NCBI RefSeq assembly: GCF_003945595.2
Contig: NW_024104521.1
Location: forward strand, 434,001-498,000
Length of the DNA: 64,000 nucleotides
Origin: Pipra filicauda
Taxonomy: Eukaryota; Chordata; Aves; Passeriformes; Pipridae
Reading direction: 5' to 3'
The position numbers and the translations under genes were made by a program. Within the stretch, counting starts at the first letter, position 1. Every line of letters begins with the position of its first letter. Below, in pieces: positions 24,501 through 38,320 of this stretch. Below the pieces are notes generated by a model. The model had not been told where the DNA came from and searched no databases. It saw only the letters and a program-made list of their open reading frames with translations.

Positions 24501-27500
24501 CCCTACTGGTGCTCTCCCAAACCCCCTTACTTTCCAGTGCTCAATAGGGATGTGGTTTAAAAGGTGAATCCAGACTCTGGACTGTTAAACCTATTTCTGG
24601 TCATCTTACGGAGTTGTACCTGGGTGCTCTCAGACCACTGCAGCATCTTCTGCCCTGCTGCTTGTTACTAAGTCAAGAACAGATGCTCAAGAAATATCTA
24701 CAGAATATTTAAGACAGCTCTCCTCTGTCACGTGCTCTTGGAAGAGGCGATCAGATGGTTCTGATGCTGGGGTACCCCTCCCTGGCAGAGGCTTTAATGC
24801 CTGCTAGGGTAGGGTCAAGTGGCATCTCAGATCACAGGCCTCTCTTGTTCTGTATGGCTCCCGCTGTGTGTTCCCTTCTCTCTGGATGCTGAATTGTTGA
24901 TCTGGCACAGTATTTGACTTGAGTTTTTTCCCTGCCCTTGTTTTTTTCTGGGGGTGGCTGTGTGCCATCATGCTGCTGACAGCACACGCATTTGAGAGGA
25001 TTCCTTTACATGTGCCTCTTCTGGCATTTTACAATTCTGTCTCTTTCAACATGTGATAACAGAATATGAAGCAGGTCACTTTATTTCTTTTCTGCTTTTC
25101 TTAGTTCTGGAGTACTTGTGATATTTGAATTCTTTCTGGTATCAGTTTTGGAGACTCGTGACTGGGAGAGTTCAGCAGACTTCTAAAATCTTGGTAGTCA
25201 TCTTGGGATTGGGCCTTAACAGGACACTAGGGACATCTTTCTTTGTAGCCTTTTTGTGCCTTGGGTAGCCTGTTAATTAGTGCCCTTGACATGTTTTAGA
25301 GAGGTGAGAAGGAAAAAAGATGAACCTTTCCTAATGCACAACCATTGCTTGCTGCTGTGATGCATCCTATGGCTGCTGCCCGCCCTTCCCTACTGTCCTT
25401 TCTGAGTTGATTATAGCTGGCAGTTGTTGTCTAGAAGCAGTAAACCAAGTGAACAGCTCTACTTATTGCAATTTGTGAAAATACACCAAATAAAAGCTCT
25501 AGGCACAGTCACAAGTCAGTCCTTAAAAAGGCATATGGAAGAAATTTAGTCTTTTCTGACTCAGGCCAGTTCAGGCTACAACAAACCTTTGAAGTACCTG
25601 AATTTTTCAATCTGCAGACTTTGTTTCTGGATTTTATTCATACAGTCCAAAGTGGTAGAAGTGTTGGGGTTAAATTGTAGCACCATTTCACTGAAACTCC
25701 CTTATGTGAATGATTCTCAGAACTGTAAGATCGGAGTCTCTACAGAGTAAGCAGAAGTGTATCCCATTCAGCTTCTGCCACTGGGTTTCTCAGCAGGATA
25801 AGTGTGGTAGCAATTTGTGTTAACCCCTGGTGAGAGTGGACCCTTGTGGTTTATCCTACCTTAAAGGTGTGTTACTATGTGTCAAATGCAGGCAAATATT
25901 TTGTAGAGCTGCTCTGAAATATGAGACTTGAGTTGATGCAGAGAGACCTGGTCCAAAGCTTCCACCCAAGCTGCCTTCTAGTGCTGTTGAATTCCTGAGG
26001 GGGCTGCTGAGCTGATATGCCTGGTTAGTTAGGAAAAGCCAAGTAGAAATTGAACTTGTGTGTATTAGTACAAGGTGCAGTTTCTTAAGAAATTAGCTAA
26101 GCAAGCATGAAATCCTCTTTAAAGATACTCAAAAATTCAGATGTGAGAGTAATACCAAGAGGGCAATGCAGCAGCATTTTGGGAAGAGTTTAAGATTCCC
26201 ATTTAAACAAAAATAGTTGTGCAAATAAAACTACCAGCCAATGCAGTACAAATTAGTGGTTTTAAAGTCTGGAGAAAAAGCTGCTGAGTTATTAATCCCT
26301 GAACTGAAGCCCTTAAGTCCTTTTAGTGAGTGACTTCTGCTTGTCATCTAATCCCTTTGAATCATAGAAAACAGACCTGGAGTTGTTCTCTGTGGTGCAG
26401 GAATAGGAAATTTAACCAGTGAGCTAAATAAATAAATTGATTAACTGGCACCCATAAGGAGCTGTGTATGCACTGTATCTAATTGTTTTCTTTATATTGT
26501 TGTCCTCAAACTTCTTGGAAGACACGGGTTTGTGGGTTGCACATGCAAAAATATGCTAAAACCCCCACCTCACCAAGGCTTTGAACCTTCAGCTTCAAAG
26601 ATCATTTGTGGATCACCTCATATTGCTTTGGACAGTCTCTAATGGGGATGTTGCTCGGCCAAGCTGAATTAATGCAGTGAAAATTCAAGCTGAAATTGAA
26701 CACATCTCAGAATCACGGAGTAAATCAAATCTCATTTCCTTGCTTGCAGACAGCGTGGGCTGTGTGGACTTTCTCCCTCCTCCTCGTCCTTTTCAGTAAT
26801 TTTTATTCTACTGGGTCAGAACTACCTTTTTCTCATGAGAAATACTGAGCGACTTCACTGAGCTTATTCAAAAACCCATCAGAGCTAATAGTTTTGAAAA
26901 CGTTTGATGTCCAAGAGGCACTTGGGAGCACTAAATCCTCACAGAGGGATTTTTAGGTTGTGGAACAATGGTGTCCTCCAAGCACTGCAGAAATTACCGT
27001 GGAGATGATATTTCCATTACAGATGCTGCAGGTACTGATCCAGGAATTACGGCAAAAGAGAAATATAGAGATAATGTGGAAGCCTTGATGATCAGCTCCA
27101 TATCCCCAGGAGAGCGGCATCATCTTTACCTGAGTCTTTAATATATCCCATCTCTATAGCCAACAGGTTCTGTTTAGAGCTGTGACAGCAAAGGGTGCAT
27201 GTTTGTGATTCAGAGGGCAGGCATTGTGGGCAAGTAGTTCTCCAGCTTGCTGTTCTGAGTACTGATTAGCTCAACTTGAGGATTCAACAGCTAATGGTGC
27301 TTTGGAAAGGAAGCATAAGTTTTGTTCTTCTGTTCTCCTCATCCTTTGGAGAGAACAGGGGCCAGCACAAGTCACCTTTTCCTTGATTGTCAGTGGTGGG
27401 CATACAGCCAACACTGTAATCTTATCTGGCCTGTAAGCAATAAACCTCCCCTTTGTGTCACGTCCTTCCAGCATCTGAACCTCAGTGGACAGAAGTGTCA

Positions 27501-29038
27501 CTGTCACAGATGCCTCTTTTCAGTCTCTCTCAGCCATATATTCTTAAGGAACTTCTCTCCTCTGGTGTTCTGTGGTTGTTGCTGGGAGCATCTGAATCAT
27601 GAGAACACTGGTGTTGAAGAGGTGGTAGGTCTAATATTTTAAGGATGTAAGTGGAAGAAATATTGCAGGGATAAACACTACATTCCAAGGCACACAAGCC
27701 CTTTTTGTTCTCCAAATTTGTTTTGATTGTAAGATACCATTTAATCATGCCAGGAATCCTTCTTTAGGGGCATAACTATTACCCTGGGCCCTGATAGTTT
27801 CTGTTATGTGTAAGAAGAAATTACTGAAAACAACTGAATGTCAGCAACCTTTGGTGTCTCTGTATTTATTTCAGAGAACACACATGGACATCTTTCCCTG
27901 AGAAGGGCTGTAATAAGCAGCAGACAATTTGATTTCTCAGAAACATCTGAGCTGTTTTCTGTGTGTGGTCCATACCCAAGTCTCTGATCCCACTCAGCTT
28001 CAACTTGTTGGCTGTCTGCTGACCAGCTATCCTGCACATCTCTATTTCAGTCAAAAAGTGTCTCAGCCCACAGTGTTTAGCATCTCGTCAGGCCTGCCCT
28101 TGTTAGTGATTATCTTGGATAGTAGCCTCTGTGTTTCCATCTGTCCTGATAGCCATTTAAATGTTCCTTTTAAATTAACTTAGCAGTCAAGTTTAAGCAG
28201 TTCTGATTTTGCAGGCAGAAAATGTTTTCTATGCTGGCCATGAACGCTTCCAAGCATAAATGGTCTCGTCCTGTTTCAGTTCTGGTCATTGCCCAGATGA
28301 AGTTCCAAAAGAATGACACATCCCAACAGCACAAAAGGGGATAATTCAACAAATTAAAATGTTAACAAGCTTCACTCCTTTAGCATGTTGTATCAGAAAT
28401 TATTTGGTTCCTTTATTTCTGCCCTCATTACAGACTTTGTCCTTTCCCTTTCTTCCATGAAGATTACTGTAGGATCCAAAAGTGTGTCTGGGGTTTGTGA
28501 GGAGTCACTTAGTTTGGGGGGATTTGATTTGATCTCATTGTCTTGCAAGGAATTTCATCACTGTCATAATTCTTACAAACTTTATTCTCAGTATCTCAGT
28601 CATCTCTGCTCCTTCTTTACCTTCTCGGTCCCTCCTGATGTCAATCCTGCCTGGTCATCAGCACCCTCAGTGCTTGTGTATAGAACAAAGAGACTTCACA
28701 GTTGCACAGCAGAGTGTCTTATTCTGCTGTAAGTACCTTTGAAGGAGGAACTCCAGACTTTGGATTGCAGTTTAGGTGACCTGCACTTAGATTGACTTAA
28801 ACCACACTTGGCACTGCAGCCTTAGAGCAGATATTTTGCAGCTGAAGTTAGCTTTTCACTACAGGATTTTCTGTTTGTAAGATCATCCAGCAGCTTATAG
28901 CTGTCGTTTCCCACTCCAGATTTGCAAAAGCCTTAAGAGCTAGAACTTTTATATGGGTTGAGTCACATAAACTTATAAGCACTGCCCACCTTTCCTTATT
29001 AGCTACCTACCTTAGCATACTGCTACTACAGTCTTTCT

Positions 29039-29070
29039 AGCTATTTGTAGCTACAGCTATTTGTAGCTAA
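29039..29070. repeat. 16-bp tandem duplication
   Basis: The unit 'agctatttgtagcta' plus one base occurs twice in direct succession (29039-29054 and 29055-29070), differing only in the last base. It is a small replication-slippage type duplication in intronic DNA with no evident role. Confidence 0.8.
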
Positions 29071-29885
29071 CCAAGTGACTATAGATCTTCTATTTCTTTT
29101 GGGCTCTATCTTTAGAAAGCATTTTTGCAGATTGAATTTATAAGTCTCTTAGAATCATTAAGCTGTAGAAAAGTTGGCTAGATATTGCCATGCAGGAAAG
29201 GACTCTCAGAGTCATTGTGATAAGCCTGGAAATGTTGTCTCAAGGCTCAACAGTGGTCATAAAAGCAAATAGAGAATTAGAAATTATTAGAGAGAACACA
29301 AAAATAAAGGAGGAGTACTGTGTTGTCTCTGTGTAAGTTCTCTGATAATCCATGTATTAAATCTTGTATATTGATTCCAGTGCCCTTATTTCATAGAAGA
29401 TACTGTAGAACTGCAAAATTGTGCAATAATCAAACAGCTATTTGCTCATTGTGTTTCTTGGCTATCCAGACTTCTTGCTTGTATTCAAAAGTTCTTGTTT
29501 TTCCTATCTTAGAACAGACTGGAGTTCATTTTCCACATGTGGTCAGTTAGTCAGATGGTCTCTGCATTTCCTCTTTCTTAGTTTCATTGCATTTCCTCAG
29601 GTCACTTAATTACTGCTTTTTATACTTCCACTAATTGCTGAAATGTAAGTAGGAGTTATGGAACTGATCTTTCTAACCTTTGCCCCTCCAAACACGTACC
29701 TTCCTTCCTCAGTCCTAGCTGGTTGTTTCTCTAGCATGTCCTATTTTGTTTTGACTTACTTTAAATACACAGCATCCACTTGGTTTGTAGCCAGTTTTTT
29801 AGAATCTTGGTATTTAGTTCTGCTGCTTCCTTTAATTAAATTTATTCATGCTGTGCAAACCAAGTTTAAAAAGACTTCTGATCAT

Positions 29886-29898
29886 AAAAAAAAAAAAA
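29886..29898. repeat. A13 homopolymer
   Basis: A run of thirteen A residues within the ARMH3 intron. I see no retroposon body that it would terminate, so it is recorded as a simple repeat. Confidence 0.8.
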
Positions 29899-32800
29899 GT
29901 CATGAGGTAGATTGGCATCTACTTTTTCTCAGCAAGCATCAGACCCAGGGTTGTACATTCATAGGGGCCATTTGCTTGCTAGTTGCTGTAAAAGATCAAA
30001 AAATAAAATCAAAATGCATGGCGAGCTCTCTAGCTTTTTGGAGTGTCTGTGTTCTCCTTTCATTTTTCTTCATCTTCAAGTCAGAGTCCTGGTGAGTTCT
30101 GGTTTGGTTTTATTTCTGAGTCAGTCTGTAATCATTATGTCTTGTAGAAGTTCATGGTGGCTGTGTGGGGGGCACAAGCTCTCTTGGATCCTGTACTGAT
30201 TTCTATGAACCTGACCAGGTGATGTAGTTCCAGAAGCTTCCTGTGACTGCAGGTGTTTGATTAGACCATAACCAGAATAAACCTCCCCATTGTTTTTCCC
30301 GTGGGCACAATTAGGTTTTGGTTTCTTCGAACTGGAACAGTGCACTTCTGTCCAGGTTTGATTGAATAGAAAGGATTTTGTTGCATATCCTGTCTTAATC
30401 TGTTCTTTAGACAGCCTTATTCCTGAGCCAACTGTCTTCTAGGAAAATTTGAATTTCTTTACTAGGAATGAGTTTCCTCTGGTGTACATCAGGTATCCTG
30501 TTGTCACTTCATCCAGGCAATCTAAACTGAAAGCGGTGTATTTGAGTTCCAACATTTGTCAGGATGCTTTCTGACTACTGGCCCTGGAAGAATTTTATTT
30601 CAAACCTTTTCTTAAAATCTTCAGCTCCTTTTTTTAAGGTTCTTGTAGCTGTCTTTGATTTCTGTAATAGTTTTGTATGTCCTGGTTCCTCAGTTCATCT
30701 GGAGCAGCAGTTCATGACTTGAAACTCTTTTATCTTGTTTTGGACATCAGGGTTACTGGTCTTGCTTTGGTCGGTTAAATGGTGCTAAAGAGCTGCTCCT
30801 GCTTATTTTTTTTCCTTTGTGTTCAGGAGGACAAGGTCTGCTGTAAATAGAGAACTGCACCAAAGGTTGCACACAAATCACAGCATTCATTTGCTGAATG
30901 CTGGTTTAGCCACTTAGGCTGAACGGGTAATATGAGTGATAACAGTGAGCATAAGGATGCTCTCGTCCTCTTGTCTGACACTTTGGTGACAGCGGTTGAT
31001 TTACTGCTCTGCTAGAATGCAGCTGGTAGATAAAAAGCTTCTCCTGGAACAGCCCATCACATTTCACCACTTAAGTTAATTGTAAGCACAATGGGGAAAT
31101 AAAAAAATTAACAGTCCAGTCCGTAGCTATCTGCAGTGCATTTCAAGCCTTGGCAGAATTGCAAGTGCTCTTATGTACCTAGCGGTGAGAAATGTTTTCA
31201 TAAATGCCACCAGCTGGAGATAAGGGTTCACAATTCCAAAATGGGCTGTAACTCCAAAATAGCAAATCTATCTATCTCAGGGTTTTATGCTCCTGCCATC
31301 ATCCAAGCCTTCCTTTTGCTGCCTGCCTTCCTCACAACATTTCTAAAATCAGGCAAGCTTAGTGGGCCTCATTTAGTTTCTGGCATATATCCCCTTCCAG
31401 ATCTAAATATCTGCTCTGGAGGCTGCTTATTTTATGAATTGATAATTTTTAAGATCATTTGTTTCAAGATCTTTGACTTCTTTTTCCCTGCCTGGGTTTT
31501 GAAAGTGCCAGTGTTGTGCAGTACATGGATGTTTGTTCCCTTGGCAGAAATCCACTGAACCTGTTTTCCTACTTGAATGATGCAGAATTGCCCCCTGTAT
31601 TTCCTCTGGAGAGCCTGTCCCTGCAGTCTGGGAAAGGGTACCCGGGGTCCCACAGTGAGTGCCAGGTTCTTTGTGCCGAGTGGGATACGTAGATCAGTAT
31701 AAACCCACTGACCGTCTTTGAAACTGGAAAAGTGAATTGGTCTTGAGAAAAAACAGTGTGGGGCTACATGCATTTTTGCTCCTTGTGCTCCAAAACCCGA
31801 ATGGGTTGAGCAAAGTGTATTTAATGTGTGTGGGAGCTGTCATGTGTCTGTAGATGTGACTTCTTGTAATTACTATGTAGCAAAAGTGTTCATGGCATAG
31901 GCGCTCCGGTGAGGTGGGCAGGCTTTCACCTGCCTGAATGCTGGAGCTCAGAGGGTATCATTGCATAAGACTCCTTAGCCCTAGTGATGGCTACAGAGTT
32001 GTCCAGGGTTATCAACCACATTCATCTCTTCTGTTTGTCTATATCTCTTACAAATTAAGTCCCCTGAAAGCTGTGCACAGAGACCATAAGTCTCTCTTAG
32101 TTTTTGCCTTTGTCCTTATTTGCAGCCTTTCTATTTCTTAAAGTAACTTCTGATGCTTGCAAATGCCTGTCCAATGAGAGCTTGGAATAGGCACTGTTTT
32201 TATGCATTTACAGCTTCTCGGTGGAGCTGGATAACACTTTTGGCTTTGGGATGTTCTGTAAGCTGTGTGAGTTCCAGATTGGTTGGATCAATGAGTCTTT
32301 TCCCAGCATTAGAGTCGAACACCTGAGGCTTCTAATGGATTATGGGTTTAAAACATTTCTGGAGCAGATAACTCTTGTCTCAAAACAGGATGCCATCTCT
32401 GCTAGCAGAGTTCAGAGAACAACAGTCATTTTCTGAGTGAGCTCATAAATTATTTATTTTTAGAAGAGGCACCTGTGGGCAGAGTAGAAAGACTGTAACC
32501 AAACCCTCCCACTCCATGGATAGAAACTGTCGCCTTTGTAGGCTTGTTCCTTTAAAGATCACAGATCCCTGTGAGATCATTGAACAAACATCTGAGCTAC
32601 TGTATATCATCTGAGCCTGACAGAATGGCTCTATGCTGAGCTGAGGAAAAGGGGGTGTGAAATGTCCTTCCTTGATGTTGCTAAGTAAAATAATAATAAT
32701 GATAATCTTTCATGTACGATCAAAACCTTTTGCCTTGCGTAGAGAACTGGCAAGGCCTGGATTTCAATACCACTCAAGTGCAAATATATAAAAGCGGTCC

Positions 32801-33099
32801 TCAGGAAGGATTTGGGACATGGAGAGTTAGACTTACCTCATGTTTGGCTAGGCACAGAGTAATTCACTGAGCACAGCAGGACTGCCAGGAGTGACTGGCA
32901 GGGACAAAGGACAAACTAATGGGCAAAGACTGTTCACTCCCAGTCCTGGCTAAGGCACAGTGAGTTGAACAGAGGGAGATTGGCAAACACAAACTAGCAA
33001 CTGTCAGAGTAAACCTGATGGGAACTCTGTGCAAGGAGGCCCTGCACCAATCTTAGCAGTGGAAAGCAAGATGGGGCACCTCCTCTCCCTATCTCCTGG

Positions 33100-33790
33100 C
33101 TAACTTGTCTTTGCTATATGCTACTCAGCCTTGTCTATGTGTCCCACTCCAGGCACTGAACAAGACTCCCATGAGTCCCATCAGCCTTTGGTTCTCCACA
33201 GTCAGGACTGGAGCATGTACTCATGGCCCAGTTCCGCCCTGGGGCTCGTGGGCAGCTGTGCCCACCTCTGCAGGCCATTCTGCCCCCCAGTGACCTGCAG
33301 ACCTCCTGTGCCTTGCTGCCCAGCAGTGCTGGTACATCCTGCATCAGTGGTGTCCTGTTTCATACCTCAGAGGAGACATTTGCCCTTGTTTACTTTCATT
33401 TAATCCTTTGGGCTGGCTGAACTTTTTACTATTGGGAAAAAACCTTCCTGCCAGGATTTTTTCCTGTACTCAGGGCAGACAAGATGATGCTTCCTACTCT
33501 GGAAGTGACAGATGTGTGAGACGGTGGGGGCTGTCTGAGCAGCCAAATGCTCTCATCCAACACCAAGAGGGAGCCATAGGTCCTTCACTACATGTAGTGC
33601 AAGCTGCTGGATGCAGGAGATCTGGGGCACCAGAAGAGGAATGGCAATGTGCTGCATGTCTTGAAAGACACATATGTGGCCTGACTACATTTGCATCTCC
33701 AGCCCAGATCTTTGTCTTTCCCACCAGACCCGCTACACATCCTCTGGATCCATAGACGTGCAGTACATGAAGCATGTCTTGGGAATCTGA
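33100..33790. other. GC-rich island inside AT-rich ARMH3 intron, origin unknown
   Basis: This stretch is distinctly richer in GC and CpG-poor C/G words than the intron on both sides. It is open over moderate lengths in several frames on both strands. I do not recognise it as a repeat family or as any protein. Its right end has the layout of a terminal exon: the pyrimidine-rich 'tctttgtctttcccaccag' closes at 33727 and is followed by 20 open codons and TGA at 33788-33790. It could be an unannotated exon, a decayed mobile element or simply a compositional patch. Confidence 0.35.
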
Positions 33791-35896
33791 GTTGTTTAGC
33801 TATCCTAGGGACATCCTCCTCCTTTTCCTCTTAGCATTCATGAACATGGAATTAATAGTCATGGCTTGATCACCATGGGGTGAGGAATGGTGTTAAAGCA
33901 TCAGCACTGCATTAACTCCGGAACAGCTGCAAAGGTAAGGTAGTGTTGGGTCAGACAAAAGCTCTGTGCTGCTGCTGGTCCTGGGTTGGGTGCTTTCCTG
34001 GAAGCCAGTATGAATGGCAGCTGCTTCCAGCACACGTGCGTAGCACTGGCAGCCTTAGTGTCTCTGAACTTGGCTCCTGCAGACTGTGAAGAGAAAAGGG
34101 AGAAGGAGACACATGCAGCTGGGGTTTGGGCAGAGTCTTTTGGGAAGTGTGGCAGCTGTGTGTGTGTGTTTTTATTTAACTTCTAATTATTTAGTTATGT
34201 TCTTTGTCTATGGTGCTTCTGGGGATTAATTTCAGCAAAGACTCCAGCCTGCATCAGCAACTTTAAAGTTGCTCTGTGAGAAGTGTGATGGCACTTGGAA
34301 AAAAAAAATCATTTTCCATATTAATTAGAAGATAGTACTGGAAAATTGATGTCAATTACCTGACACATTATTATGGAGAGGCAATAGCCTCTTCGTAGTC
34401 CAGATGTCAGCAGCCTTTTCATTACGATGAGAAATGTTGCTCTTCAGTTGAGTTCATGAAGAGAAATGCTCAGGGACTAGGAGTTGTGGAGATTAGTGAG
34501 GGAGAAAAAGGGGAACATTTGTACTAAACCTGGAATAAACAAGCCAATTTGAGGACTGCAGTGTAAAATGTACATTAGGCATTCTACTGGAATAGGAAAA
34601 CCGTAATGTCCTACAGCCTCCATGGTCTGAACTGAGGGGACAGACTGCTGAGTTTGCTTGTGGTGTTTTGGGCTTTGCCTGGGTTTGGGAGGTGGAACTG
34701 CCAGAATTCCCTCTGTGTGTGATACACAGGCAGTGACAGGCACTCCAACACCTCTGCAGGGAGGATTGTTTGTCTGTCCCTGGCTGCCCTCTGCCCCTGT
34801 GCCACGTCTGTGCAGTAGCGCTGATGAGAGGTCAGCATTACGTGCCCCATAGACTGGCTGCTCCATCCTCTGGCATGGGACAGCTGGGATGGAGCACCTA
34901 ACTTTTCTGTCCTGTGAGGGCTTGCTAGGCTTGATCTGGAGAGCCTCCCCCCATCCTAGCCATGTGAGTGGCACGGAGCTGGTGTGTGGGGCAAGTGCAT
35001 TTTAACCTCGGGGTTGTTGGGATGGTTTTTTGCCTTTTACTTGATTTGAGATCATTCAATCAGTGCTGTTCCAACTGCTCTGTCGTGGTAGCTAATTACT
35101 GTCTTAAGGGCATGGAGAGGCTTTAGCGAGGTACTGGTGATGCTGACTGATTGCATTCTTGTCCTTTCCTGTGCTGATTTAAAAGACAGTGTAGAGACCT
35201 TGATTTCTTCTTGCTTCTGTTTTTCCTTTTATTTTTCTGTCATTACCTGTGCATGCTTCCCAGAATCTACCCAGCACCAGGTCCTTTGCTGGGTGCTGTG
35301 AATTGCTGGTGCTCTCTAATTTTATGTTCCAGTAAAGCAGAGAGACTGCAGTTGCAGATGATGAAAGATTCTGCAGGTTAAAAAGTTAAGTAATGAAGCA
35401 AATGGTGTCTTTCAGACAGATGGGCCCTAGTGTTGCATGTTACCTGTTAGATTTCATTGCCAGTTCAGCTTCTTCTCTGGCTTTGCTGCTAACAGTGACC
35501 GTGTGCTGGGTAGGATAGGGATAGGAAACTGCCATGTGTAATCCCCATGTTTCCCCAGGACAGGCTCTTCCAGAAGGTCCGGTCTCTCCTGGGAGAGTGT
35601 AGTATGTCGGCTCTTGTTGAGGATCGGTCAGAGGGAACAGCTCTGGTGCAGTAAGGAAGGAGCCTGTGTGTAGTGAGTGTTACAGCAAAATTGTGGTCTG
35701 TTTCGAATGCTGAAAATTGCAGGGCAGGGACAATTGGTTCTGGGAGAACTGGTTTAAGAGCTTGTGTCCTCAAGAGCCCACTGACCCAAACAATGGAGGT
35801 TGTCCGTCCAGTTTGCAAGGTAGCGATAAGCTGGTGGATGGAGCAAAGTAAGGAGGCAAAAACTCTGCAAAATAATGTTGTTTCTCTAGGTGCAGT

Positions 35897-35924
35897 GGCA
35901 TGGCAGGGCAGGGCATGGCATGGG
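35897..35924. repeat. Short GGCAT/GGCAG pentamer array
   Basis: About five to six imperfect copies of a GGCAT/GGCAG pentamer occur in a row. It is a minor simple repeat with no evident role. Confidence 0.7.
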
Positions 35925-38203
35925 TGGGATGCTGTGGAGAGCTGAGCCCCACATCAGCCCTTCTGTCAGAAGCCAGCCCTCCTACTGTGTTGCTCAGGGG
36001 ATGCCTCTGCTCACAAGTTGTCGATGTTACTGGGGAAGGAGAGTTCAGGGACATGGGCAGTTGTAGCTGCAGGAGGAAGCTGAAATCTGAGTGCCACAGA
36101 AAACACTTGCTCAGAGAGCAGCTCCTGAAAGGTTGGTTTGGGGACACAAATGCAGGGACCTGAATAGCTAATGTTTCCCTGGAGTTTCTGGAAAGCAGTC
36201 AGTGAGTGAGCGATGGGGCAGGGGGTTAATTTGATGGCAAATTATCTTTAAATTACAGTGGTGCAGCTCCACTGACTTCAGGTTGGTTGCAGTGGAGTAA
36301 ATGAGCAAATGTAGCCTCTGGGGCTGATACAGGTAACTGCAGAAAGGGAATTTAGCAGCCTTCACTCTTCTTGTATTGACTGTCTGAGTTGCTCACTTCG
36401 TCATATTGCTTTTTTAAGACTCCAATCCCCCTAAGGTAACCAACAAAAAGAGTTTTAGATTGTGACTCCATTAGGGTTTTTTTCACTGTAAAGATCCAGT
36501 AAAACATTTTAAAGAAAAATAGATTGCCCTGCATGTTCACCCTTGCAATCTGAGGAGTCACATCAAGCTCCTTTGAAATAATGTACAGTTCAAATTCCTC
36601 TATCCTTGCCTGACACTAGAACTGGTGTTTTTCCAGATGCCCGTGAGATCGTAAGAATCTGAATGACTATTTAAAATCTGTTTGAGAGAGTCCAACTAAA
36701 AGTCCCTTCTTTTAAGTCATTCATACTTCACTATCTTGGAATTCATGTTTTCTGGTTTAGAGACTTCTAGGAAGAACAGGTTGGACATGACCTTGAAGGA
36801 GAAATGCTTTAATCTCAAAATTAAATTCCTCTAGTTCTTTTTGTTTGATGGAAAGGTGCAGATAAAGATCTCGTGTGTTCAACGAAAAGCGCTGTTCTTC
36901 CTGCGTAGTTTTCCTGAGCAAAAGTCAAAGCAGCATGTAAGGAGAGCAAAGGATGCTAACACACAGTCTTCTGTTACACAGAGAATTTGAGTTCCTTGTC
37001 ATCTGTGTTGAAAGCTTTTAAACCTTCATGTTAGATACTCTTAGTATCTTCTGCTGCTCTTTAACCTGTCCTCTGTCTAGCAGCTGCATCTTAAAGAGCA
37101 GATGAAATTGTCTCAAGGATGGCAGATCCTAATCTCAGTAACAGTTTCTATCCATTACAAGGTATGAAGTGAAATTATCTGTGAGTGGGTTTATCTCAGA
37201 TCCCACGTAGCATTTTTTCTCAGCAGCAGCAAGAAAGGGAAATTATCAGGCAGGGGGGAGAAGCTGTTTATTTTTAACTTACTCTTTCTTTTTAAGTTCT
37301 ATCTCATAATTAAAGGAGTTAAGGAGTGGAAGCCAATGAAATACGTAGCTAAAGGGATAAGCTGATCTCAAGTTCACTGCAGAGACTACGATAAGTAGTG
37401 GGTAACACAGTAGAGACTTCGGGGCCTCTTGTTCCTTTCCTGTCTTCCTCTTAAGGTATCAAACTGAGTTCTTAGCTGCCTTTCAAAGGGGATGCAGGAG
37501 GGCTGATTTAAAGGATACTGGTTACAGAGCTCACTGCTGCCCTCAGAGTTTATTTCTCTTTACCATGGGTTGAGGATACCTCTGAATATCTGAAGAGATT
37601 TCTGCTCAGAGCTAGCAAGGAGGAATCCTGATTCTTTTGTGGAGAAGCATGTCCATCCATTGTCTGGGCACACCTGTATGGCACTGTGCATGGCTCTGCA
37701 TAAGGGGACACAAGGAGAGTGAAGAGGAGCTCAGGGGAAGGTTCCTGGGAAGTGGGGTAGCCCTGAGTAAAATGCCTTCACCCTGAGTTACTGCTGGAGA
37801 AGCCTATTTGATTCCTCACCTTTCAAACAAGGTTTTTCCCCTGTAGCTTATTAATCTTAGTCAATTTGGCTTCCTCCAATTGACAGGAGCAAGATGCTGG
37901 ATTCTTTATTGCTCAGAAGAAGGTGCATTATACTACCGTGCTCTGTCCCTAGTGGATAGTTATTCCTGTGCCCTGGTGGCTTTCTTTCATCACTGCTTTT
38001 GGCTCTGTGATACTTCTTGCAGCTTTGGCACACAGGGACAAGAAGGGCAGGCTGAATTTGGAGGTGGCTGTCATTGCAGAGGGTTCTTTCTCTCTGCCAG
38101 TGGAGCTGACAAACAGCATTAGGAAATGAGTCCTGGAGAGGAGGCTGTGTGCTTTCACAACAGCAGGACACTGTCAGGCTGTTCTTAAGTAACACTGCAG
38201 AAT

Positions 38204-38320
38204 TAGAATCAGAATTAAAATCAATTAGGTTGGAAAAGACCTCTGAGACTGAGTCCAAATACTTATTCCTACCCCACTTTGTCTGTGCAGTGCTGGAGGA
38301 CAGCTGAGCTGCAAAGTGAC
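38204..38320 (-). mobile_element. CR1 LINE 3' end, antisense, short
   Basis: The sequence contains 'aattaggttggaaaagacct' followed by 'ctgagactgagtccaaatac', the reverse complement of the CR1 3' end. In front of it is a decayed 'agaatcagaatta' in place of the terminal repeat. Only about 100 bases are recognisable, so the right limit is a guess. Confidence 0.75.

Noticed and set aside
29658..30095. 145-codon hydrophobic ORF
   Set aside because: T-rich DNA gives Phe/Leu-rich translations by chance; it runs through an A13 tract read as lysines and shows no family features.
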